Below are positions 1-5,215 of a DNA stretch of 5,709 nucleotides, in pieces; position 1 is the stretch's first letter; each line of letters starts with the position of its first letter. The notes below the pieces were generated by a model, which searched no databases, was not told the origin of the DNA, and saw only the letters and a program-made list of their open reading frames with translations. The DNA comes from Pseudomonadota bacterium (GTDB lineage: Bacteria > Pseudomonadota > Gammaproteobacteria > Woeseiales > Woeseiaceae). The stretch covers positions 1 through 5,709 of the forward strand of contig JAPUKV010000019.1 of NCBI GenBank assembly GCA_027295475.1. The letters are read 5' to 3'. Made by a program: the position numbers and the translations under genes.

Positions 1-41
1 GCACCGGCTTCAGCGTCACCGGTTATGGCGGTATCAGTCAT
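1..41 (-). CDS. 5' end of an unidentified leftward gene (partial)
   Basis: An ATG at 41-39 opens a leftward frame that reads MTDTAITGDAEAG and runs off the left edge without a stop. A GAGAG ribosome-binding-like sequence sits about 8 nt upstream of the ATG, and a plausible -35/-10 pair lies further upstream (143-170). Thirteen residues are far too few to assign a family. The gene lies downstream of tatC in the same direction but is separated by more than 200 bp with two hairpins, so it probably has its own promoter. What I see is the start, the ribosome-binding-like site and the open frame; that it is a real gene is inference. Confidence 0.45.
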   Translation of the reverse strand, partial: MTDTAITGDAEAG

Positions 42-142
42 AGACAAATCTCTCGGATCAGGATGCGCCTGAGAACTGGAGTGGCGCCAGTGAATAAAGA
101 CGCAACGCCGATCGGGCCCGTTGCCCCGTAACCCGACCCCGC

Positions 143-170
143 ATTAAACACTATTTTGTTTGCGGCGCAA
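143..170 (-). promoter_or_regulatory. Candidate sigma70-type promoter for the leftward gene at the left edge
   Basis: Read on the minus strand, TTGCGC (170-165) and TTTAAT (148-143) are separated by 16 nt. TTTAAT matches TATAAT at 5 of 6 positions and TTGCGC matches TTGACA at 4 of 6. The predicted start near 135 would give a leader of roughly 95 nt before the ATG at 41. It is the best promoter-like pair I see between tatC and the next gene. It rests on consensus only. Confidence 0.35.
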
Positions 171-194
171 CCATCAGGGTATTGCGCTGCGCCC

Positions 195-207
195 GGCCCG
201 CCGGGCC
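195..207. repeat. GC-only hairpin downstream of tatC
   Basis: GGCCC (195-199) and GGGCC (203-207) pair around a 3-nt GCC loop. No T-run follows on either strand, so this is not a classical intrinsic terminator. It could be a processing or pause structure in the tat mRNA tail, or chance in GC-rich DNA. Confidence 0.3.
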
Positions 208-233
208 AATTTGCAAGAATCGCCTTACTTAAC

Positions 234-248
234 ACGGGCTTAGCCCGT
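234..248. repeat. 15-nt perfect palindrome just after tatC
   Basis: ACGGGCT-T-AGCCCGT is a perfect inverted repeat with 7-nt arms around one central base. As RNA it would form a 6-bp stem with a 3-nt loop. It starts 16 nt beyond the tatC stop codon, a position suited to a 3'-end hairpin for the leftward tat transcript. The following minus-strand bases (GTTAAGTAAGG) contain no U-run, so any termination would be weak or factor-dependent. It could equally be a small dispersed palindrome. Confidence 0.45.
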
Positions 249-264
249 TGGTGCCGACGGGATG

Positions 265-1053
265 CTAGGCTCCCGGCTGCGCCTCTTCCCCGGTGTCTTT
301 TTGTCTGATCGAGAACATTCTGGACATCAGGATACCCAGTTCGTACAACAGATAGACGGGTATAGCGAGAAGCGTCTGGCTGATGATATCGGGCGGCGTA
401 AGAAACATGCCGACGACGAATGCCGCCAGGAAAACATATGGCCGCGCCTTACCCAGTTTCTCGGGTGTTGTCAGCCCGGTCCAGGTGATCAGCACCGTTG
501 CAATCGGCACCTCGAAGGCGATGCCGAAAGCAAAAACAATGGTGGTGATGAAATCGAGAAACTGGGATATATCGGTCTGTACCTCGACCCCCTCCGGGGC
601 GACCGCCGTAAAGAAGCTGAACATCAATGGAAAGACGACGAAATAGGCGAAAGCTATGCCGAGATAGAAAAGGATAATGCTTGATGCCAGGAGCGGCATT
701 GCGAAACGCTTCTCCTTCTTATATAGACCCGGCGCAACGAATGCCCATATCTGATAAAGCACAATCGGCATCGCAATAAAGAGTGCGACGAAGAACGTGA
801 GTTTGAATGGCGTCAACAAAGGTGATGCGACCGCTGTTGCGATCATCGTATTTCCAGGCAACACGTCGCGCAATGGTTCCGACACAAGCGCAAATATTTT
901 TCGCGACCATGGCAGCAGCAGGATGAAGACAAAGACAACTGCCGCAGCGATTTTCAATAAACGGCTGCGAAGCTCCACGAGATGGGAAAGCAAGGTCGCC
1001 TCCTGCAGGGCTTCCTCTTTATGGTCCGTGCTTTCTTCAGTCTCTTCGCTCAC
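265..1053 (-). CDS. tatC: Twin-arginine protein translocase subunit TatC
   Basis: TatC is the multi-spanning inner-membrane core of the Tat system. With TatB it recognises twin-arginine signal peptides and then recruits TatA to move folded proteins to the periplasm. The 262-residue product has the family hallmarks: SHLVELRSRL at 23-32, with E27 matching E. coli E15; QIWAFVAPGLYKKEKR at 101-116, with F105 and E114 matching F94 and E103 of the signal-recognition site; FEVP at 180-183, with E181 matching E170; and FLTPPDIISQTLLAIP at 217-232, with D222 matching D211. Six membrane segments can be placed. The N-terminus is about 12 residues longer than in E. coli and acidic. The GTG start is chosen because the next methionine (residue 70) lies inside the conserved domain; that GTG overlaps the tatB TGA by 4 nt, implying translational coupling. 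It is the last gene of the tat operon. Residue equivalences are from memory of E. coli TatC. Confidence 0.98.
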   Translation of the reverse strand: MSEETEESTDHKEEALQEATLLSHLVELRSRLLKIAAAVVFVFILLLPWSRKIFALVSEPLRDVLPGNTMIATAVASPLLTPFKLTFFVALFIAMPIVLYQIWAFVAPGLYKKEKRFAMPLLASSIILFYLGIAFAYFVVFPLMFSFFTAVAPEGVEVQTDISQFLDFITTIVFAFGIAFEVPIATVLITWTGLTTPEKLGKARPYVFLAAFVVGMFLTPPDIISQTLLAIPVYLLYELGILMSRMFSIRQKDTGEEAQPGA

Positions 1054-1448
1054 GGTGTTTCTTTCGCGGCCTTCACCTTCCCGGGTTCGCCTGGCGCGGC
1101 AACATCTTCCGCAGTATCTGTACTCTCTTCGGCAACTGCCGCCTCGGCAGTATCGTCGTACCCGTCATCGTCGCCAACACCAGTGCCTGCGCTGCCAGCT
1201 TCGTGTGCAGGCGAATAGGTGTCGTCTTCCTGGTTTTGCGGTTTTACGGGAGGCGGCGTTTTAGTCCGTAATTGCTTTTCGAAATCCAACTCATCTTCGA
1301 GCTGACGTTTCATGACGCGGGTCATACGCCGGGCCTGCCCCAGCCAGCTGCCGAGTTGACTGGCGACACGCGGCAGACGTTCCGGGCCCAGGACGATGAG
1401 CCCGATAAGAAACAGAATTATCAGCTCCCAAAAGCCGATTCCGGACAT
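1050..1448 (-). CDS. tatB: Sec-independent protein translocase subunit TatB
   Basis: TatB partners TatC in the receptor complex that binds twin-arginine signals. The 132-residue protein starts with a very short periplasmic end and one membrane helix (about residues 5-21) carrying Glu8, the polar residue typical of TatB. The GPERLP hinge (21-26) and a basic amphipathic helix (about 27-60) follow. GPERLP, rather than the FGTKRL hinge of TatA, separates it from the neighbouring tatA product. The C-terminal half (about 65-132) is rich in Pro, Glu, Asp, Ala and Gly and probably disordered and cytoplasmic, as is usual for the family. The ATG at 1448 lies 14 nt after the tatA stop, with no clear Shine-Dalgarno sequence between, so translation may depend on ribosomes arriving from tatA. 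The stop overlaps the tatC start. Confidence 0.96.
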   Translation of the reverse strand: MSGIGFWELIILFLIGLIVLGPERLPRVASQLGSWLGQARRMTRVMKRQLEDELDFEKQLRTKTPPPVKPQNQEDDTYSPAHEAGSAGTGVGDDDGYDDTAEAAVAEESTDTAEDVAAPGEPGKVKAAKETP

Positions 1449-1462
1449 GATTGATAACCGGC

Positions 1463-1702
1463 TTAAGTATGATTTTCTTTGCTGGGTTCATCGACCGGCG
1501 TGTTTTCGAAGTCCGCGTCTTTTTTCGACTGGTCGCCGATCTTTTCGGCAGACTCTGCTTCCGCTTCATTCATTGCTGATCGAAATCCTTTCACAGCGCT
1601 GCCGAGGTCCGAACCGAGCGTTCGAAGTCGCTTGGTGCCAAATATGGCAAGCACGATCACGAGAACAATCAGCAGTTGAACCGGGCCGATGTTGGATAAC
1701 AT
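1463..1702 (-). CDS. tatA: Sec-independent protein translocase subunit TatA
   Basis: TatA is the small membrane protein that oligomerises on the TatBC-substrate complex to form the translocation path. The 79-residue product has an N-terminal hydrophobic helix (about 4-20) with Gln9 near the usual polar position. The [20 protein letters not shown] stretch at 21-40 contains the FGTKRL hinge and the amphipathic helix diagnostic of TatA. The acidic tail (about 45-79) is short and variable, and includes KKDADF, which recalls the E. coli TatA tail. An AGGAG ribosome-binding site lies 9 nt before the ATG at 1702. It is the first gene of the leftward tatABC set; a small hairpin abuts the ribosome-binding site, and a 151-bp gap separates the gene from dtd upstream. 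Confidence 0.97.
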   Translation of the reverse strand: MLSNIGPVQLLIVLVIVLAIFGTKRLRTLGSDLGSAVKGFRSAMNEAEAESAEKIGDQSKKDADFENTPVDEPSKENHT

Positions 1703-1711
1703 CTCTACACA

Positions 1712-1716
1712 CTCCT
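1712..1716 (-). promoter_or_regulatory. Ribosome-binding site of tatA, directly after a hairpin
   Basis: The minus strand reads AGGAG nine nt before the tatA ATG, the strongest Shine-Dalgarno in the operon. The last base of the upstream hairpin (1717-1729) is immediately adjacent, so folding of that stem could help or hinder ribosome access. The site is seen directly; any effect is inference. Confidence 0.7.
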
Positions 1717-1729
1717 GGGGTCAAACCCC
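1717..1729. repeat. GGGGT/ACCCC hairpin in the tatA leader
   Basis: GGGGT (1717-1721), loop CAA, ACCCC (1725-1729) form a perfect 5-bp stem. On the plus strand it is followed by TTTTT (1730-1734), giving terminator-like geometry for rightward transcription, although no rightward gene precedes it. On the minus strand it lies in the tatA leader next to the ribosome-binding site. The GGGGTCA-ACCCC-TTTTT pattern resembles short palindromes I recall near REP-associated (Y1-type) transposases in gammaproteobacteria. That resemblance is from memory, and no transposase gene is present here. Confidence 0.55.
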
Positions 1730-1778
1730 TTTTTCCACTTCACGACAAGGTTATGATACCTCTCGAGGCGCAATAAAA

Positions 1779-1853
1779 CCGGGGACAGACGACGTTTTTC
1801 GTCGATGTTGCAACCCGGCGCGGCGCGGCACGAAAAACGCGGTCTGCGTCCGG
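1779..1853. repeat. Imperfect 23-bp inverted repeat between dtd and tatA, possible palindromic element or dtd terminator
   Basis: The arm at 1779-1801 (ccggggacagac...tttttcg) is the reverse complement of the arm at 1831-1853 at 18 of 23 positions, with a GC-rich 29-nt centre. The left arm also contains a nested mini-hairpin, CGACG-TTTTT-CGTCG (1790-1804). The right arm ends exactly at the base before the dtd stop codon (1854-1856). On the minus strand the second arm ends in CCGG followed by TTTTATT, so the folded transcript could act as a terminator after dtd. The shape also suits a degenerate, non-autonomous palindromic repeat (REP/MITE-like) inserted after dtd. The repeat is seen; its role is inferred. 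Confidence 0.55.
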
Positions 1854-2291
1854 CTAACTCTCAAGCCAGAAGGTTACCGGCCCGTCATTGACGAGCGCCA
1901 CCTTCATGTTGGCGCCGAACTCGCCGGTCTGGACACCGGGCAGCCGGGAATCGCAGGCGGCGACAAACCGGTCGAAGTACTCACTGCCTTGCGACGGCTC
2001 TGCGGCCTTGGTAAAGCTCGCCCGGGCGCCCTTCCTGGTATCTGCGGCAAGCGTAAACTGGGGCACGGCCAGGAGGCCGAGCCCTTCCTGTATGAGGCTG
2101 CGGTTCATACGCCCTTCGCTGTCGGGAAAAACCCGGTAGGTCAACACCCGCTCGGCCAGCCGCGAGATGTCAGCCTGGGTATCGTCCCGATGGACAGCCA
2201 CGAACACGAGCAGCCCGGGACCTATCTCGCCCACGATTCTGCCCTCGACAGAAACGCTGGCCTCAATAACGCGTTGCAATAAACCGATCAT
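1854..2291 (-). CDS. dtd: D-aminoacyl-tRNA deacylase (DTD)
   Basis: DTD is a cytoplasmic homodimeric proofreading enzyme. It hydrolyses D-amino acids (and Gly from mischarged tRNA-Ala) off tRNAs, keeping D-residues out of translation. From the ATG at 2291 the product is 145 residues, the same as E. coli DTD, and opens with the typical MIGLLQRVIEASVSVEG. QFTLAAD lies at 78-84 and NDGPVTFWLES closes the protein at 135-145; Gly137-Pro138 is the cross-subunit cis-proline motif of the active site. The canonical SQFTL motif has Pro instead of Ser at position 77 here. An ATG at 2330 would add 13 residues without family support, so the internal start, with GAGAG about 9 nt upstream, is preferred. It stands alone, 151 bp from tatA in the same direction, so read-through into the tat operon is possible. 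Confidence 0.96.
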   Translation of the reverse strand: MIGLLQRVIEASVSVEGRIVGEIGPGLLVFVAVHRDDTQADISRLAERVLTYRVFPDSEGRMNRSLIQEGLGLLAVPQFTLAADTRKGARASFTKAAEPSQGSEYFDRFVAACDSRLPGVQTGEFGANMKVALVNDGPVTFWLES

Positions 2292-2491
2292 GGGTCGCTC
2301 TCGAACATTAAATGTCAGCCTACTATCCAATAACGCGAGCTTCGGTGCTGGACCAGCCGTGGCAGTCTGGTCGGGCCGGGCAAGCAGCAGGGAGTATCTC
2401 TTATGCGAGCAAGCGATATCTTTGCCGCGGGTGGCGCCAGGGACGGCGGATTCGGGTCTTCTGCCCGTTGCCCGGGCCAGGGATGGGACGG
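2292..2491. other. Intergenic stretch upstream of dtd, no gene recognised
   Basis: About 200 bp separates the dtd start from the rightward terminator. It should hold the leftward dtd promoter; TTTAAT on the minus strand (2313-2308) is a possible -10, but I find no convincing -35. Two related GC-rich motifs appear, GCGCCAGGGACGG around 2433-2445 and GGCCAGGGATGGGACGG around 2474-2490. They look like a partial direct repeat, or part of a dispersed family. Frames crossing this stretch give low-complexity Gly/Arg/Ala peptides with no family features and run on through the terminator. A short rightward transcript ending at 2516 is possible but no strong promoter is visible. Confidence 0.4.
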
Positions 2492-2516
2492 CCCCGGCCG
2501 AAAGGCCGGGGTTTTT
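2492..2516 (+). terminator. Strong rightward intrinsic terminator with no assigned gene
   Basis: CCCCGGCC (2492-2499), GAAA tetraloop (2500-2503) and GGCCGGGG (2504-2511) form a perfect 8-bp all-GC stem, followed by TTTTT (2512-2516) and further T-runs (2521-2526, 2532-2537). This is textbook geometry for a rightward rho-independent terminator. The nearest upstream gene, dtd, points the other way, and the minus strand lacks a U-run, so it does not end dtd. It may terminate a small RNA or antisense transcript, or shield the dctP promoter region just downstream. Confidence 0.9.
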
Positions 2517-2550
2517 GTCGTTTTTTGTCTATTTTTTCCGCGACTGACAC

Positions 2551-2704
2551 TTGTTGTGGCTAATTAGGATACATTATTCCATAATTATGATTATAGTAAT
2601 TAAGTGGTAAATAATGTGTCGATTTTGCTCTATATCTTGCAAATAGTGGTAATTCGCTGCCCGCTTATTCTCATTGGTTCCTGCTGGATTGCCCACTACA
2701 CTAG
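2551..2704 (+). promoter_or_regulatory. AT-rich promoter/operator region of dctP
   Basis: By direct count 2551-2650 is 28% G+C, in sharp contrast to the genes on either side. It contains three TAATTA palindromes (2561-2566, 2582-2587, 2597-2602; start spacings 21 and 15) and two GTGGTAA direct repeats (2604-2610, 2646-2652; 42 apart). A candidate sigma70 pair is TTGCTC (2625-2630) and GGTAAT (2648-2653), 17 nt apart; CTGACA (2544-2549) is another good -35 without a good -10. This is where the dctP promoter must lie, since dctP has no upstream gene in its direction. The exact start site and any regulator are unknown. Confidence 0.45.
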
Positions 2705-2734
2705 GTGACTTTGCAGCAGCACCCAGGGCAGAAC

Positions 2735-3835
2735 ATGAAAAGACGGGAATTCGTAGGAGGCCTGGCCCTGGCGGCCGGTGCGTCAGCCTGCGGCAAACAG
2801 CATGTGGAAGCTGATACCGGGATCGACCGGTCGACCGAGACCTTCAAGTGGAACATGGTGACATCCTGGCCGCCGGGGCTACCAGGGCTGGGGGTCGGGG
2901 CGGAAAACCTTGCCAGACGCGTGGAAAAAGCGACGAACTCTCGCCTGAAAATCAAGGTGTATGCAGGCGGCGAGCTGGTACCGGCGCTGGATGTCTTTGA
3001 TGCCGTCAGTCGGGGCACGGCCCAGATGGGCCACGATGCTGCTTATTATCATCGAGGCAAGGTGCCGGCGGCACAGTACTTTACAGCCATACCCTTCGGT
3101 CTGAATGCTAACGAGATGAACGCCTGGCTTTATTATGGCGGTGGTCTGGAACTCTGGCAGGAGTATTACGAGCAATTCAATCTTGTTCCCATTCCGGCCG
3201 GCCAGACCGGTGTGCAGATGGCCGGTTGGTTCAATAAGGAAATAAACTCGATCGAGGACCTGGCCGGACTCAAGATGCGCATTCCCGGGCTCGGCGGCGA
3301 AGTAATGCAGCGTGCCGGCGTTACACAGATTACGGTTCCCGCATCGGAAATCTTTACTTCACTTCAGACCGGCGCGCTCGACGCGGCCGAATGGGTTGGC
3401 CCGTACAACGATGTGTCCCTGGGCCTGCACAAGGCGGCCCGATATTACTACTATCCGGGTTGGCACGAACCAGGGCCGACGCTCGAACTGATCGTCAACA
3501 AAGACGCCTGGGACACTTTGCCCGATGACCTGAAAGCCATCGTCGAGCTCGCCTGCCAGGCAGGCAATCTCGATATGCAGGCGGAATATAGCTACGGCAA
3601 TGCGCTGGCGCTGCAGCAGCTGAAAAATGATCCGAATGTCGAGATCAGGCCACTGCCTGATGATGTGCTCGAACTCCTTCACAAACTGAGCACGGAAGTG
3701 ATAGACGAGTTGTCTGCGCGAGACGAATGGTCAGCGCGTATTCAAAAATCATATGCTGCTTTTCTCGATGTGTCAGCCCAGAATCAGCTGATCAGCGAAC
3801 AGGCTTTTCTAAATGCGCGATCTTCCGTCACGTAG
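2735..3835 (+). CDS. dctP: TRAP transporter solute-binding protein, TakP/2-oxo-acid type, Tat-exported
   Basis: This is the periplasmic receptor of a tripartite ATP-independent transporter; it binds a carboxylate and passes it to DctQM. The 366-residue product begins MKRREFVGG, a twin-arginine signal, then a weakly hydrophobic stretch and ASAC (16-19), so C19 may be lipidated. The body closely follows Rhodobacter TakP, which binds pyruvate and other 2-oxo acids with a sodium ion: AGGELVPALDVFDAV at 77-91, GGGLELW at 135-141, QTGVQMAGWF at 157-166, LKMRIPG at 179-185, DAAEWVGPY at 216-224 and YYYYPGWHEPGPT at 237-249. Q161, R182, E219 and W220 line up with TakP ligand- or sodium-contact residues as I recall them. 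The ATG at 2735, with AGGG 6 nt upstream, is preferred over a GTG at 2705 because it places the RR motif at the N-terminus. The stop lies 4 bp from the stop of the opposing dctM. A 2-oxo acid is a likely substrate but is not proven. Confidence 0.95.
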   Translation: MKRREFVGGLALAAGASACGKQHVEADTGIDRSTETFKWNMVTSWPPGLPGLGVGAENLARRVEKATNSRLKIKVYAGGELVPALDVFDAVSRGTAQMGHDAAYYHRGKVPAAQYFTAIPFGLNANEMNAWLYYGGGLELWQEYYEQFNLVPIPAGQTGVQMAGWFNKEINSIEDLAGLKMRIPGLGGEVMQRAGVTQITVPASEIFTSLQTGALDAAEWVGPYNDVSLGLHKAARYYYYPGWHEPGPTLELIVNKDAWDTLPDDLKAIVELACQAGNLDMQAEYSYGNALALQQLKNDPNVEIRPLPDDVLELLHKLSTEVIDELSARDEWSARIQKSYAAFLDVSAQNQLISEQAFLNARSSVT

Positions 3836-3839
3836 CTGC

Positions 3840-5213
3840 TTATCGGCCGTACAGCATTTCCGGCAACCAGGTAACCAGGCCCGGAAATGAGGCAAGAATC
3901 AACAATGCCAGTACTTGAATACCGACAAACGGCATGGCGCCACGATAGATCTGCGCGGTCGTTACGGTGGCCGGCGCAACACCGCGAAGATAAAACAACG
4001 CGAAGCCAAACGGCGGCGTAAGGAACGACGTTTGCAAGTTGATCGCAATCATTATCCCAAGCCACACGGGGTCCAGGCCCATGGTGAGAAGTACGGGACC
4101 GACAATCGGAACGACGACGAAAGTAATCTCGATAAAGTCCAGGACGAAGCCAAGTAGAAACATCACCAGCATCACCAGCAGCATCGCAGCGAAAACACCG
4201 CCCGGTAGCGCCTCGAGTATTGCCCTTACGCCATCATCACCGCCGTAACCTCGGAAGACGAGCGAAAATAAGGACGCACCGATCAGGATAAGAAATACCA
4301 TGCTGCTGATGCGAAGCGTACTCTGCATCACTTCTCTCAGCCGCTCCAGGGAAAGCGCACGGCGTATTATCGCAATCAACAATGCGCCCATTGCACCGAC
4401 GCCAGCGGCCTCGGTCGGCGTTGCGAAGCCGCCGAGTATTGATCCCAACACGGCAAAAATCAGAATAAGCGGTGGCAACAGCGCGGCCAGCACCTTGCCG
4501 ACGGAGAGAGCTTCATCGCCGGAGGTCGAATGGGCCGGCATTGCAGCAGGACGTAGCCAGGCGAGGACGATCAGGTAGGCAATATAAAGCAAGACGAGCA
4601 GCAGGCCGGGCAGCAACGCACCGGCAAAGAGGTCGCCGACAGACACGGTCTTGGGCGAGTAAATACCCTGTGCCAGTTGTGCCTGCTGATACGCAGATGA
4701 CATGACGTCGCCCAGCATCACCAGGATGATTGATGGTGGAATGATTTGACCGAGCGTGCCGGAGGCACAAATCGTCCCTGCCGCAACTTCCGCAGAGTAA
4801 CCGCGTTTCAACATCGTCGGTAACGAGAGCAGGCCCAGCGTCACCACGGTCGCGCCTACGATGCCCGTGCTCGCGGCAAGCAGCATGCCGACGAGCATCA
4901 CGGAAATACCGAGGCCACCTCTTAATGAGCCGAACAGAGAGCTCAGCGTGTCAAGAAGCTCTTCCGCTATGCGGGCACGCTCGAGGGTTACGCCCATGAA
5001 CACGAAAAGCGGCACGGCAACGAGCGTCTCGTTGCTCATGATGCCGAATATGCGGCTGGGTAGTGCCGACAGGAAGGGCGCCTCGAACCCGCCACCGATC
5101 ACCCCGACAAAAGCAAAGATCAGCGCTGTTCCACCGAGTGAGAAAGCGACCGGAAATCCTGCCAGCAACAGGATGATGACGGAAAGAAACAGGAAGAGCG
5201 CAACCCATTCCAC
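3840..5213 (-). CDS. dctM: TRAP transporter large permease subunit DctM
   Basis: DctM is the ion-coupled membrane subunit that moves the substrate delivered by the binding protein across the inner membrane. The 457-residue product is hydrophobic throughout, with about a dozen membrane segments in two related halves. DctM motifs are AASTGIVGATVVTLG (113-127), SGTLGQIIPPS (151-161), ATPTEAAGVGA (264-274), FVLDFIEITFVVVPI (356-370) and LTPPFGFALFYLRG (398-411). It is somewhat longer than many DctM proteins because of the segment AYQQAQLAQGIYSPKTVSVG (174-193), which I associate with the TakM/2-oxo-acid subgroup and which fits the neighbouring TakP-like receptor. The GTG start at 5213 lies 2 nt after the dctQ TGA, with AGGGA about 9 nt upstream, so the two permease genes are co-translated. 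Its stop is 4 bp from that of dctP on the other strand, with no terminator visible between them. Confidence 0.97.
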   Translation of the reverse strand: MEWVALFLFLSVIILLLAGFPVAFSLGGTALIFAFVGVIGGGFEAPFLSALPSRIFGIMSNETLVAVPLFVFMGVTLERARIAEELLDTLSSLFGSLRGGLGISVMLVGMLLAASTGIVGATVVTLGLLSLPTMLKRGYSAEVAAGTICASGTLGQIIPPSIILVMLGDVMSSAYQQAQLAQGIYSPKTVSVGDLFAGALLPGLLLVLLYIAYLIVLAWLRPAAMPAHSTSGDEALSVGKVLAALLPPLILIFAVLGSILGGFATPTEAAGVGAMGALLIAIIRRALSLERLREVMQSTLRISSMVFLILIGASLFSLVFRGYGGDDGVRAILEALPGGVFAAMLLVMLVMFLLGFVLDFIEITFVVVPIVGPVLLTMGLDPVWLGIMIAINLQTSFLTPPFGFALFYLRGVAPATVTTAQIYRGAMPFVGIQVLALLILASFPGLVTWLPEMLYGR

Positions 5214-5215
5214 AG

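Noticed and set aside
38..235. 65-residue leftward open frame with a GTG start whose TGA overlaps the ATG at 41 (ATGA)
   Set aside because: It starts inside the palindrome at 234-248, spans the GC hairpin and the promoter-like pair, has no clear ribosome-binding site and resembles no family. The ATGA overlap is suggestive but can occur by chance.
262..1264. Long rightward open frames opposite tatC and tatB
   Set aside because: They are antisense shadows of well-recognised genes and show no coherent protein features.
2292..2330. Upstream ATG start for dtd adding 13 residues
   Set aside because: DTD proteins begin at the MIxLxQRV sequence; the extension is not part of the family.
2331..2516. 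Riboswitch (for example a cyclic-di-GMP type) or known small RNA such as 4.5S or 6S
   Set aside because: No conserved core of these classes is recognisable. The terminator points away from dtd, and about 220 nt plus the AT-rich island separate it from dctP.
2403..2563. Short rightward open frames crossing 2400-2563
   Set aside because: They run straight through the strong terminator at 2492-2516 and encode low-complexity Gly/Arg/Ala followed by Phe/Val residues from the T-runs; no protein family is recognisable.
2705..2734. Upstream GTG start for dctP adding ten residues
   Set aside because: No ribosome-binding sequence precedes it, and the extension would push the twin-arginine motif away from the N-terminus.
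2641..2734. Sigma54-type (-24/-12) promoter before dctP, as in some dicarboxylate TRAP systems
   Set aside because: I looked for GG-N10-GC in a TGGCAC/TTGC context and found no acceptable match.
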